Of a stretch of 64,000 nt of DNA, positions 52,653 to 61,149 are shown piece after piece. The stretch lies in contig NZ_JAGHZZ010000006.1 of the NCBI RefSeq assembly GCF_017745095.1, forward strand, positions 62,001 through 126,000, written 5' to 3'. The stretch's first letter is position 1. Every line of letters begins with the position of its first letter. A model generated the notes under the pieces. It worked only from the letters and a program-made list of their open reading frames with translations, was not told where the DNA came from and searched no databases. The DNA comes from Sporocytophaga sp. Its GTDB lineage: Bacteria; Bacteroidota; Bacteroidia; Cytophagales; Cytophagaceae. A program made the translations under genes and the position numbers.

Positions 52653-53861
52653 ATGCTTACACAACCTAACAACACTAATACTCAAGTTACCGACCAGAGT
52701 GAACTGACTACACTGAATCTTGGGCCTACTCACCCAGCAACTCACGGTGTATTCCAGAATATTCTTAAGATGGATGGAGAAAAAATTGTTGATTCTGAAT
52801 CTACAATTGGTTACATCCACCGGGCTTTCGAAAAACTGGCTGAAAGAAGACCTTTCTATCAGATTACTCCTCTCACCGATCGTCTTAACTACTGCTCTGC
52901 TCCTATCAACAATATGGGCTGGCATATGACTGTTGAGAAATTAATTGGTGTTGAAGTTCCGAAAAGAGTTGAATACCTTAGAGTAATCATCATGGAGCTT
53001 TCAAGAATAGCCGATCACCTGATCTGTAATAGTATTCTTGGTGTTGACTCCGGCGCTTATTCAGGCTTCCTTTATGTAATGCAGCAAAGGGAGAAAATCT
53101 ACGAGATTTTTGAAGAGATTTGCGGAGCTAGACTTACAACAAACATAGGCCGTATCGGAGGTTTGGAAAGAGATTTCACTCCTGCAGCCTTTGCTAAAAT
53201 AAAAACCTTACTTGAGGAATTCCCATTAGTATGGAAAGAAATGGAAAATCTGTTTAATCGTAACAGAATTTTCATGGATAGAACCATTGGCGTGGGAGCC
53301 ATTTCTGCCGAAAGAGCATTAAACTATGGATTTACAGGTCCTAATTTGAGAGCTGCCGGCGTTGACTATGACGTGAGAGTAATGAACCCTTACTCTTCGT
53401 ACCAAGATTTTGACTTTGAAATACCTATTGGAACAAACGGTGATACTTACGACCGTTTTATGGTAAGAAGTGAAGAAGTTTGGCAAAGCCTAAGCATTAT
53501 TCGTCAGGCACTGGAGAAACTACCTGCAGGCCCTTACCATGCAGAAGTTCCAGATATCTACCTTCCTCCAAAAGAAGAAGTATACTCCAACATGGAAGCA
53601 TTGATCTATCACTTCAAGATTGTGATGGGTGAAATTGAAGTACCTAAAGGTGAAATTTATCATAGCATTGAAGGTGCAAACGGAGAGCTTGGATTTTATC
53701 TGATCAGTGACGGTGGTAGAATGCCTTACAGACTGCACTTCAGAAGACCAGGTTTCGTTTACTATCAGGCTTATGGTGAAATGATCAAAGGAGCAACAAT
53801 TTCTGATGCTGTTATGACCATGAGTAGCCTTAACCTGATTGCAGGTGAAATGGATGCCTGA
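52653..53861 (+). CDS. nuoD: NADH-quinone oxidoreductase subunit D
   Basis: A 402-residue peripheral subunit, the 49-kDa homologue lining the quinone cavity. It carries LGPTHPATHGVFQN, IGYIHRAFEKLAE, APINNMGWHMTVEKL, GRIGGLERDF, TGPNLRAAGVDYDVR and the C-terminal LISDGGRMPYRLHFRRPGF split around PYR. MDRTIGVGAIS and GDxYDR-like GDTYDRFMVR are also present. Full length. A 52-base non-coding gap and an inverted repeat separate it from the downstream ORF start. Confidence 0.97.
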   Translation: MLTQPNNTNTQVTDQSELTTLNLGPTHPATHGVFQNILKMDGEKIVDSESTIGYIHRAFEKLAERRPFYQITPLTDRLNYCSAPINNMGWHMTVEKLIGVEVPKRVEYLRVIIMELSRIADHLICNSILGVDSGAYSGFLYVMQQREKIYEIFEEICGARLTTNIGRIGGLERDFTPAAFAKIKTLLEEFPLVWKEMENLFNRNRIFMDRTIGVGAISAERALNYGFTGPNLRAAGVDYDVRVMNPYSSYQDFDFEIPIGTNGDTYDRFMVRSEEVWQSLSIIRQALEKLPAGPYHAEVPDIYLPPKEEVYSNMEALIYHFKIVMGEIEVPKGEIYHSIEGANGELGFYLISDGGRMPYRLHFRRPGFVYYQAYGEMIKGATISDAVMTMSSLNLIAGEMDA

Positions 53862-53908
53862 TTTCAATAAGATTTAATAAATTTGAGTTTAATATAAACT
53901 GAGTAAAA

Positions 53909-53941
53909 AGTTTTTGTACGGTTTTCCTTCGGACAAAAACT
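53909..53941 (+). repeat. Inverted repeat between nuoD and nuoE
   Basis: AGTTTTTGT and ACAAAAACT, exact 9-bp arms around a 15-base loop, in the gap before nuoE. It is the largest gap inside the operon. No T run follows, so it is not a simple terminator. It may be a processing or stability hairpin. Confidence 0.5.
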
Positions 53942-53961
53942 ATGTGCCTACAGCAAATACA

Positions 53962-54495
53962 ATGGGAGCAGTACAATCAGAAATCAAATTTTCAGAAGAA
54001 AAGCTGAAAAAGGTTCAGGAGATCATTTCCAGATATCCTGAAGGCAGACAAAAATCTGCATTACTTCCTATTCTCCATCTTGCGCAAAGAGAGTTTGACG
54101 GATGGCTTTCAGTTCCTGTAATGGATTATGTGGCCACTCTGCTGAACATTAAGCCAATCGAGGTTTACGAGGTTGCTACATTCTATACAATGTTTAACCT
54201 GAAACCTGTTGGCAAATGCCTCATTGAGTTCTGCAGAACAGGTCCTTGTATGCATAACAGAGCCGATCAGATTATAGAATATACTGAAAAGAAACTGGGT
54301 ATAAAGGTAGGTGAAACTACTGTAGATAATAAGTTCTCTTTGAAAGCTGTTGAATGTCTAGGTGCATGCGGATATGCTCCGATGGCTCAGATCGGTAAGT
54401 TCTATTATGAACATCTTACAGAAGAAAAGATGGACAAAATTATTGCAAGACTAGGACAAGAAGATTTTAATCCTGATAATAAATACGAGATCTAA
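53962..54495 (+). CDS. nuoE: NADH-quinone oxidoreductase subunit E
   Basis: A 177-residue peripheral subunit, the 24-kDa homologue with the N1a 2Fe-2S cluster. I choose the ATG at 53962 (MGAVQSEIKFSEEKLKKV), which matches family N-termini; a longer in-frame TTG start at 53914 would run into the hairpin. Cluster cysteines: Cys91 and Cys96 in EFCRTGPCM, and Cys132 and Cys136 in VECLGACGYAP. ISRYPEGRQKSALLPILHLAQ is a typical block. The stop overlaps the nuoF start by one base. Confidence 0.96.
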   Translation: MGAVQSEIKFSEEKLKKVQEIISRYPEGRQKSALLPILHLAQREFDGWLSVPVMDYVATLLNIKPIEVYEVATFYTMFNLKPVGKCLIEFCRTGPCMHNRADQIIEYTEKKLGIKVGETTVDNKFSLKAVECLGACGYAPMAQIGKFYYEHLTEEKMDKIIARLGQEDFNPDNKYEI

Positions 54496-55853
54496 TGGCC
54501 AGGAAATTATTATTAGAAAATATAAACGTTCCGGGGATTAAATCCTTTAACGTTTACAGGGCAAATGGCGGTTACCGTTCAGTTGAAAAAGCTCTGAAAA
54601 CCATGTCTCCTGACGACGTGATGGAAGAAGTGAAGAAATCAGGACTAAGAGGACGTGGTGGTGCCGGTTTCCCTACCGGTATGAAATGGAGTTTCCTGGA
54701 TAGAAAATCTGATAAACCAAGATATCTTGTATGTAATGCTGACGAAAGTGAGCCAGGTACATTCAAAGATAGATTTTTAATGGAATACATTCCTCACCTT
54801 CTTATTGAAGGCTTAATCGTTTCCAGTTATTCCTTAGGTTCAAATACTACTTATATATACATCCGTGGCGAATACAGATGGATCGTGGATATTCTTGAGA
54901 ATGCCATTGCTGAAGCTAAACACAACGGTTTCCTAGGAAAAAACATTCTTGGATCAGGATACGATCTTGAAATTTATGTTCAGCCAGGTGGTGGTGCTTA
55001 TATCTGCGGTGAAGAAACTGCTTTGATTGAGTCACTCGAAGGAAAAAGAGGAAATCCAAGAATGAAACCTCCTTTCCCTGCTATATCAGGACTATACAAC
55101 TGCCCTACAGTGGTAAACAATGTGGAAACGCTGGCAACAGTAGTTCCTATCATTAACATGGGTGGAGATGAATATGCTAAAATTGGCGTTGGCAGATCTA
55201 CAGGGACAAAACTGATCTCTGCTTGCGGACATATGAATAAACCTGGAGTTTACGAAATCGAATTGGGTCTGCCTGTTGACGAATTCCTAAATTCTGACGA
55301 GTATTGCGGTGGAATCAGAGCCGGACATACACTTAAAGCTGTTGTACCTGGAGGTTCTTCTGTACCTATTTTACCTGCAGAACTGTTCTACAAAACCAAA
55401 GAAGGTGTAGCTAGATTAATGAGCTACGAATCACTTTCTGAAGGAGGTTTTGCAAGCGGTTCTATGCTTGGTTCAGGTGGATTTATCGCAATGGATGAGA
55501 CTACATGTATTGTAAGAAATCTATGGAACTTTACAAGATTCTATCATCATGAATCTTGCGGTCAGTGCAGTCCTTGCAGAGAAGGTACTGGATGGATGGA
55601 AAAAGTGTTGCACAGACTAGAACACGGACATGGATCAATGAGTGATATCGACCTATTGGTTGACATTGCTAAAAAGATTGAAGGAAATACAATCTGCCCA
55701 CTTGGAGACGCTGCAGCATGGCCTGTAGCAAGTCACATCAGACACTTCAGAGAGGAGTTTGAATACCATGTTAAATTTCCTGAAAAAGTAGCACATAGTC
55801 CATTTGCACATAGTGTGGATTATAAAAGAGAATTAAATACTGTATTACAATGA
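54495..55853 (+). CDS. nuoF: NADH-quinone oxidoreductase subunit F
   Basis: A 452-residue subunit, the 51-kDa homologue that binds NADH and FMN and holds the N3 4Fe-4S cluster. Motifs: GLRGRGGAGFPTGMKW, YLVCNADESEPGTFKDR, YIYIRGEY, GGGAYICGEETALIESLEGKR and RNPRMKPPFPA-type sequence after it. The N3 ligands lie in ESCGQCSPCREGTGWM and NTICPLGDAA. Full length. The stop overlaps the nuoG start by 4 bases (ATGA). Confidence 0.97.
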   Translation: MARKLLLENINVPGIKSFNVYRANGGYRSVEKALKTMSPDDVMEEVKKSGLRGRGGAGFPTGMKWSFLDRKSDKPRYLVCNADESEPGTFKDRFLMEYIPHLLIEGLIVSSYSLGSNTTYIYIRGEYRWIVDILENAIAEAKHNGFLGKNILGSGYDLEIYVQPGGGAYICGEETALIESLEGKRGNPRMKPPFPAISGLYNCPTVVNNVETLATVVPIINMGGDEYAKIGVGRSTGTKLISACGHMNKPGVYEIELGLPVDEFLNSDEYCGGIRAGHTLKAVVPGGSSVPILPAELFYKTKEGVARLMSYESLSEGGFASGSMLGSGGFIAMDETTCIVRNLWNFTRFYHHESCGQCSPCREGTGWMEKVLHRLEHGHGSMSDIDLLVDIAKKIEGNTICPLGDAAAWPVASHIRHFREEFEYHVKFPEKVAHSPFAHSVDYKRELNTVLQ

Positions 55854-56818
55854 TTAAGGTAACTATAGATGGTGTTGAAACAGAGGTAGAACCAGGAACA
55901 ACGATCCTGAATGCTGCCAGACAAATCGGAGGCGATCTTGTACCTCCTGCCATGTGTTATTACTCTAAACTTAAAGGTTCAGGAGGAAAATGCAGAACTT
56001 GTCTTGTAAAAGTATCTGCCGGTTCTGCTAAAGATCCAAGACCAATGCCGAAACTGGTTGCATCTTGCTCCACTCCTGTTCAGGACGGTATGGTTGTACA
56101 AAACATTACTTCTCCTGAAGTTCTTGAAGCAAGAAAAGGTGTAGTTGAATTCTTATTAATAAACCACCCTCTTGACTGCCCTATCTGTGATCAGGCTGGT
56201 GAATGTCACTTACAGGATCTTGCATTTGAGCATGGTTCTGCGAAGACCAGATACGAAGAAGAAAGAAGATCTTTTGATAAAATAGATATCGGTAGCAAGA
56301 TACAATTGCACATGACAAGATGTATTCTTTGCTACAGATGTGTCTTCACTGCTAATCAAATCACTAATGAACGCGTTCACGGCGTTCTTAACAGAGGAGA
56401 TGCTGCCGAAATTGGCACCTACATTGAAAACGTAATCGAAAATGATTTTTCAGGTAACGTAATCGATGTTTGTCCGGTCGGAGCTCTTACAGATAAAACC
56501 TTCCGCTTCAAAAGCAGAGTTTGGTTTGTAAAACCTATGTACGCTCATCGTAATTGCGATAAATGCTGTGGAAAAACTACCGTCTGGATGAAAGGTGATG
56601 AAGTTTTCAGAGTAACAGCAAGAAAAGATCAGTACGGAGAAGTAGAAGATTTCATTTGCAACGATTGTAGATTTGACAAAAAATTAGCCAGCGACTGGAC
56701 TGTAGAAGGACCTGCTCCGATTCAGAGAAATTCTGTTCAGGCTCAAAATAAATATTTACAGGGAATAAAAGTAGATGCACCGAAGAACATAGGTTATGGA
56801 AATATTTCTGATAGATAA
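55850..56818 (+). CDS. nuoG: NADH-quinone oxidoreductase subunit G, short form
   Basis: A 322-residue subunit, about a third the length of E. coli NuoG (around 900). It has the N-terminal 2Fe-2S domain (Cys36, Cys48, Cys51, Cys73), the His-Cys3 cluster (His106, Cys110, Cys113, Cys119) and a 4Fe-4S site (Cys158, Cys161, Cys164, Cys208 in VCPVGAL). A short extra Cys-rich part follows (Cys236, Cys239, Cys240, Cys270, Cys273). The large molybdopterin-oxidoreductase-like domain is missing. No frameshift is seen: nuoH starts 23 bases before its stop. The short form seems natural in this group. Confidence 0.93.
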   Translation: MIKVTIDGVETEVEPGTTILNAARQIGGDLVPPAMCYYSKLKGSGGKCRTCLVKVSAGSAKDPRPMPKLVASCSTPVQDGMVVQNITSPEVLEARKGVVEFLLINHPLDCPICDQAGECHLQDLAFEHGSAKTRYEEERRSFDKIDIGSKIQLHMTRCILCYRCVFTANQITNERVHGVLNRGDAAEIGTYIENVIENDFSGNVIDVCPVGALTDKTFRFKSRVWFVKPMYAHRNCDKCCGKTTVWMKGDEVFRVTARKDQYGEVEDFICNDCRFDKKLASDWTVEGPAPIQRNSVQAQNKYLQGIKVDAPKNIGYGNISDR

Positions 56819-57839
56819 GATAGTATTAATTGTAGCCGTCTTCGGCATTACACTTTTATTCGCACTATACAGCACGTATGCTGAAAGAAAAGTCGCTGCG
56901 TTTATTCAGGACAGACTGGGTCCTAACAGAGCCGGAATTTTCGGTATTCTTCAACCTCTTGCCGACGGAGTAAAATTCTTTTTAAAAGAAGAGTTTATAC
57001 CTGCCCATGCTGATAAGGCTTTATTTATTTTAGGTCCATCAGTATCAATGACCACTGCATTAATGACAAGTGCAGTTATTCCTTGGGGAAATTCATTAGA
57101 ATTATTTGACAGAGTCATCAGCCTGCAAATCACTGACCTTAACATCGGTATCCTTTATGTATTTGCAGTTGTTTCGATTGGAGTTTATGGAATTATGATC
57201 GGAGGATGGGCTTCGAACAATAAATTCTCTCTTCTTGGAGCATTGAGAGCTAGCTCACAGATGATCAGTTATGAAATTGCAATGGGCTTATCTATCATAG
57301 CTCTTGTAATGACAACTGGTACATTAAGCCTTGGTGAAATTGTGCAGCAGCAGAATGGTTCTATATTCGGTATTTCCGGAGCTTCCTGGAACATTATTTA
57401 TCAGCCACTTGGCTTCTTAATCTTTATGATTTGTGCCTTTGCTGAGTGTAACAGAACTCCATTTGACCTTCCGGAATCTGAAAACGAGCTTGTCGGAGGT
57501 TATCATACAGAGTATAGCAGTATGAAACTTGGATTCTTCCTTTTCGCTGAGTATACTAATATGTTTATATCTTCTGCGATTATGAGCTCGCTTTATTTCG
57601 GAGGATATAACTTCCCGTTCATGGATCAGTTAGGATTATCTCATAATCTAGTAACTATCCTAGGAACAACATTCCTTTTCGCGAAAATCGTTATGTTCAT
57701 ATTCCTTTTCATGTGGGTAAGATGGACACTTCCGAGATTCCGATACGATCAATTGATGAGAATGGGCTGGAAAATGCTTATTCCATTGGCATTGATCAAC
57801 ATAATTATTACAGGTCTTTTAATCGTTGTATTAAAATAA
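56796..57839 (+). CDS. nuoH: NADH-quinone oxidoreductase subunit H
   Basis: A 347-residue membrane subunit with about 8 helices; forms the quinone channel and joins arm and membrane domain. Motifs: STYAERKVAAFIQDRLGPNRAG, LQPLADGVKFFLKEE, GGWASNNKFSLLGALRASSQMISYE and FAECNRTPFDLPESENELVGGYHTEYS split around the acidic loop. Its ATG overlaps the nuoG end by 23 bases. Confidence 0.97.
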   Translation: MEIFLIDKIVLIVAVFGITLLFALYSTYAERKVAAFIQDRLGPNRAGIFGILQPLADGVKFFLKEEFIPAHADKALFILGPSVSMTTALMTSAVIPWGNSLELFDRVISLQITDLNIGILYVFAVVSIGVYGIMIGGWASNNKFSLLGALRASSQMISYEIAMGLSIIALVMTTGTLSLGEIVQQQNGSIFGISGASWNIIYQPLGFLIFMICAFAECNRTPFDLPESENELVGGYHTEYSSMKLGFFLFAEYTNMFISSAIMSSLYFGGYNFPFMDQLGLSHNLVTILGTTFLFAKIVMFIFLFMWVRWTLPRFRYDQLMRMGWKMLIPLALINIIITGLLIVVLK

Positions 57840-57846
57840 ATCAGTT

Positions 57847-58377
57847 ATGCACTCTTTATCTAACAGATCAAAGGTTGTAGTTAAGAAAGAAATGACATTG
57901 ACGGAGAAAATGTATCTTCCGGCAATACTTGGTGGTATGATGATCACTATCAAGCACTTCTTTAAAAGAAAACCAACCATTCAATATCCTGAACAAAAAA
58001 GAGAGTTCAGTAAGGTTTACAGAGGCAGACACATTCTGAAAAGAGATGAGCAAGGCAGAGAAAACTGTACTGCCTGTGGTCTATGTGCTGTAGCTTGTCC
58101 TGCTGAAGCTATATCAATAGTTGCCGCTGAAAGAAAAAAAGGTGAGGAACATCTGTATCGTGAGGAAAAATATGCTAAGACATACGAAATAAATATGCTT
58201 AGATGTATTTTCTGCGGTCTTTGTGAAGAGGCTTGTCCTAAAGATGCTGTATATCTTACAGAAGAACTGGCACCTGCAAACTTTGACAGATCGAACTTTA
58301 TTTTCGGAAAAGATAAACTTGTTCAACCAGTAGGAACAAGTGCGCATCCCAAAACTTATAAACCTTACAAAAAGTAA
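57847..58377 (+). CDS. nuoI: NADH-quinone oxidoreductase subunit I
   Basis: A 176-residue peripheral subunit with two ferredoxin-type 4Fe-4S clusters (N6a and N6b). Both motifs are complete: CTACGLCAVACPAEAI and CIFCGLCEEACPKDAV. The IKHFFKRKPTIQYP and RGRHILKRDEQGRENC stretch is typical. Some 35 residues precede the usual start, an N-terminal extension with an MTLTEKMYLPAILGGMMI helix that may contact the membrane arm. Confidence 0.96.
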   Translation: MHSLSNRSKVVVKKEMTLTEKMYLPAILGGMMITIKHFFKRKPTIQYPEQKREFSKVYRGRHILKRDEQGRENCTACGLCAVACPAEAISIVAAERKKGEEHLYREEKYAKTYEINMLRCIFCGLCEEACPKDAVYLTEELAPANFDRSNFIFGKDKLVQPVGTSAHPKTYKPYKK

Positions 58378-58379
58378 CG

Positions 58380-58883
58380 ATGGATCAGTTGGTATTTTTG
58401 ATTTTGTCTATCATTTCGATAGGTGCTGCATTGGCGGTTATATTTTCTAAAAACCCAGTGTATAGTGTATTATTTCTGATATTGACTTTCTTTTCTATAG
58501 CAGGGCATTATGTTCTATTGAATGCACAATTTCTTTTCATTGTGCATATCATAGTTTATGCAGGAGCAATCATGGTTTTGTTCCTTTTTGTCATCATGCT
58601 TTTAAACCTCAACAAAACTAACGAAACCAGTAAATCTATGCTACCTAAAATAGCGGGTGCTATTTCAGGAGGGCTGTTACTGATCGTATTGTTGGGAGCA
58701 GTAAAAGGCCTTAATCAAGCAGAAGCAAGTCAAGCCGTAAATGCAGATATGGGTTCAGTTAAAAATCTGGGCAAAATCCTTTTCAGCGAATATTTGCTTC
58801 CATTTGAAGTTTCATCCGCACTATTCCTTTCTGCAATGATCGGAGCTGTGATGTTAGGAAAAAAGAATCTTAAAGATCATTAA
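58380..58883 (+). CDS. nuoJ: NADH-quinone oxidoreductase subunit J
   Basis: A 167-residue membrane subunit with five predicted helices. AVIFSKNPVYSVLFLILTFFSIAGHYVLL and HIIVYAGAIMVLFLFVIMLLNL (with the pi-bulge TM3 signature VYAGAIMVLFLFV) identify it. Stands 2 bases after nuoI and 18 bases before nuoK. Confidence 0.96.
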   Translation: MDQLVFLILSIISIGAALAVIFSKNPVYSVLFLILTFFSIAGHYVLLNAQFLFIVHIIVYAGAIMVLFLFVIMLLNLNKTNETSKSMLPKIAGAISGGLLLIVLLGAVKGLNQAEASQAVNADMGSVKNLGKILFSEYLLPFEVSSALFLSAMIGAVMLGKKNLKDH

Positions 58884-58901
58884 TATTTGAAATAGCAGAT
58901 C

Positions 58902-59216
58902 ATGCAAGTTTTATCAAACACAGTTAACAACTACCTTGTTCTTGCAAGCATCCTTTTTGCGATAGGCGTCATGGGTGTCCTTGTAAGAAGGAATATCATT
59001 ATCATATTTATGTCCATCGAGCTGATGCTGAATGCCATAAACCTTTTGCTTGTGGCATTTTCTGTATTTCATAATGATGCATCAGGCCAGGTATTCGTTT
59101 TCTTTATCATGGCAGTTGCAGCGGCTGAAGTCACAGTCGGTCTTGCGATCCTTGTAATGATATACAGAAATACAGGATCGGTAGATATAAATTCTCTGAA
59201 TAAATTAAAGTGGTAG
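58902..59216 (+). CDS. nuoK: NADH-quinone oxidoreductase subunit K
   Basis: A 104-residue three-helix antiporter-like subunit. [33 protein letters not shown] has the conserved Glu of TM2, and [20 protein letters not shown] has the Glu of TM3, both needed for proton transfer. Length and layout are standard. Confidence 0.97.
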   Translation: MQVLSNTVNNYLVLASILFAIGVMGVLVRRNIIIIFMSIELMLNAINLLLVAFSVFHNDASGQVFVFFIMAVAAAEVTVGLAILVMIYRNTGSVDINSLNKLKW

Positions 59217-59232
59217 AATAAATAGATAAAAG

Positions 59233-61149
59233 ATGTTACAATTAGCCTGGTTAATACCTGTTTTACCTCTTATAGGATTTTTGATAATTGGTTTAGCTAA
59301 TAAAAAATTACCTAAAGCCGTTGTTGGTTTTGTAGGTTGTGGAAGTATTCTTGGATCCTTCGCAATTGTACTTACTTTACTAACCGAAGTTTTAAACGGA
59401 ACCATTCAGTCTGAAACCCTCACCTATTTCAACTGGATTTCAGCAGGTTCACTTGATATTAAGCTTTCATTTCTTATAGACCCGCTTTCTGTTACGATGA
59501 TGACCATTATCACAGGAGTTGGTTTCTTAATTCATTTGTATTCTGCCGGATACATGTCTCATGACGAAGGATTTGCGAGGTATTTCGCTTACCTGAATCT
59601 ATTCGTTTTCTCCATGTTAATCCTTGTGATGGGATCCAACTTCCTTGTTCTGTTTGCAGGATGGGAAGGTGTAGGACTTTGTTCATATTTACTTATCGGA
59701 TTCTGGTTTAAAAACAATGATTATAACAATGCTGCTAAAAAGGCATTCATAATGAACCGTATAGGTGACCTTGGCTTCCTTTTAGGAATGCTTTTGATCA
59801 TCGTTACATTCGGAAGCCTTGAGTATAGCGCTGTTTTCGAGCAGGCTCAAACTATCTTTAAACCAGGAGTTGCTCAACCTGTACTAATTGCAATCACATT
59901 GCTATTATTCCTTGGAGCAACTGGTAAAAGCGCACAAATTCCACTTTATACCTGGTTACCTGATGCGATGGCAGGTCCGACACCAGTTTCTGCACTTATT
60001 CACGCAGCAACCATGGTTACAGCAGGTATATACATGATTGTAAGATCTAACGTACTTTTCTCTTTAGCGCCATTCACTTTAGAAGTAATTGAAATCATCG
60101 GACTTACAACTGCTCTTTTTGCAGCAACAATCGGTCTGGTTCAAAACGATATCAAAAAAGTACTTGCTTATTCTACAGTGAGTCAGTTAGGATATATGTT
60201 CTTCGCTCTTGGAATGGGAGCTTATTCAACAGCAATTTTCCATGTAGCTACACACGCATTCTTTAAAGCACTTCTATTCCTTGGTGCTGGCAGTGTAATT
60301 CACGCAATGAGTGGCGAACAAGATATCAGAAGCATGGGTGGTCTTTGGAAAAAACTTCCGATTACCTTCGCTACGTTTATCATAGGAACAGTTGCCATTG
60401 CAGGTATTCCTCCATTTGCAGGTTTCTTCTCTAAAGACGAAATACTGGCTCATGCTTATGAGCACTCCCCTATCCTATGGGCACTTGGAGTTTTAGGCGC
60501 ATTGATGACTACATTCTATATGTTCCGTCTGGTTTTCTTAACTTTCTTCGGATCCTTCAGAGGGACAGAGCATCAGAAATCTCATTTACATGAGTCTCCG
60601 CTAATTATGACTATTCCTTTGATGGTACTTGCAGTTCTTTCTATAATTGGAGGTTTTGTAGGTGTTCCTGAAGTTCTTGGAGGGCATAACTTCCTTAAAT
60701 CTTTTTTAAGCCCGATAATCGCACCTATTAATCAGCATACTGGACACGCATTAAGCCATTCGACTGAATTAATGCTAATGGGAATTTCAGTAGGGGCAGT
60801 TTTATTGGTAATTATAATTGCTGCTATAGTTTATATTTCGAAAAAAGCAGTTCCATCTCCAGAAGGATCAGATCTTTCTGCTCCTCACAAAGTGCTTTAC
60901 AACAAATACTATATCGACGAAATCTACAGAACTCTGGTAGTAAAACCACTTTACTGGCTTGGAGATATATTCTACAAAGTGTTTGAGATAAGAATTATCG
61001 ACAACTTTGTAAATGCCTGGGGTAAAGGAGTTGACAGAGGTAGCGCAGGTTTAAGATTTCTACAAAACGGTAGCATCAGTTTCTACATGTTTGCTATGGT
61101 TATTGGCATCATATTAATATTGTTCTTTAACACGATTATCAAGCTTTAA
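59233..61149 (+). CDS. nuoL: NADH-quinone oxidoreductase subunit L
   Basis: A 638-residue antiporter-like subunit with about 16 helices including the C-terminal lateral helix. Motifs: AGWEGVGLCSYLLIGFW (the conserved Glu of TM5), IPLYTWLPDAMAGPTPVSALIHAATMVTAGIYM split around the Lys/His pathway, and TVSQLGYMFFALGMG. It is the distal proton pump. Its stop overlaps the nuoM start by one base. Confidence 0.97.
   Translation: MLQLAWLIPVLPLIGFLIIGLANKKLPKAVVGFVGCGSILGSFAIVLTLLTEVLNGTIQSETLTYFNWISAGSLDIKLSFLIDPLSVTMMTIITGVGFLIHLYSAGYMSHDEGFARYFAYLNLFVFSMLILVMGSNFLVLFAGWEGVGLCSYLLIGFWFKNNDYNNAAKKAFIMNRIGDLGFLLGMLLIIVTFGSLEYSAVFEQAQTIFKPGVAQPVLIAITLLLFLGATGKSAQIPLYTWLPDAMAGPTPVSALIHAATMVTAGIYMIVRSNVLFSLAPFTLEVIEIIGLTTALFAATIGLVQNDIKKVLAYSTVSQLGYMFFALGMGAYSTAIFHVATHAFFKALLFLGAGSVIHAMSGEQDIRSMGGLWKKLPITFATFIIGTVAIAGIPPFAGFFSKDEILAHAYEHSPILWALGVLGALMTTFYMFRLVFLTFFGSFRGTEHQKSHLHESPLIMTIPLMVLAVLSIIGGFVGVPEVLGGHNFLKSFLSPIIAPINQHTGHALSHSTELMLMGISVGAVLLVIIIAAIVYISKKAVPSPEGSDLSAPHKVLYNKYYIDEIYRTLVVKPLYWLGDIFYKVFEIRIIDNFVNAWGKGVDRGSAGLRFLQNGSISFYMFAMVIGIILILFFNTIIKL

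Noticed and set aside
53914-53961. TTG start giving 16 extra residues to nuoE
   Set aside because: The ATG at 53962 matches family N-termini, and the extra sequence overlaps a hairpin. Kept only as an alternative.
55850-56818. NuoG considered truncated by a frameshift
   Set aside because: The next gene starts inside it in a normal operon arrangement and the following sequence codes nuoH with no trace of the missing domain.
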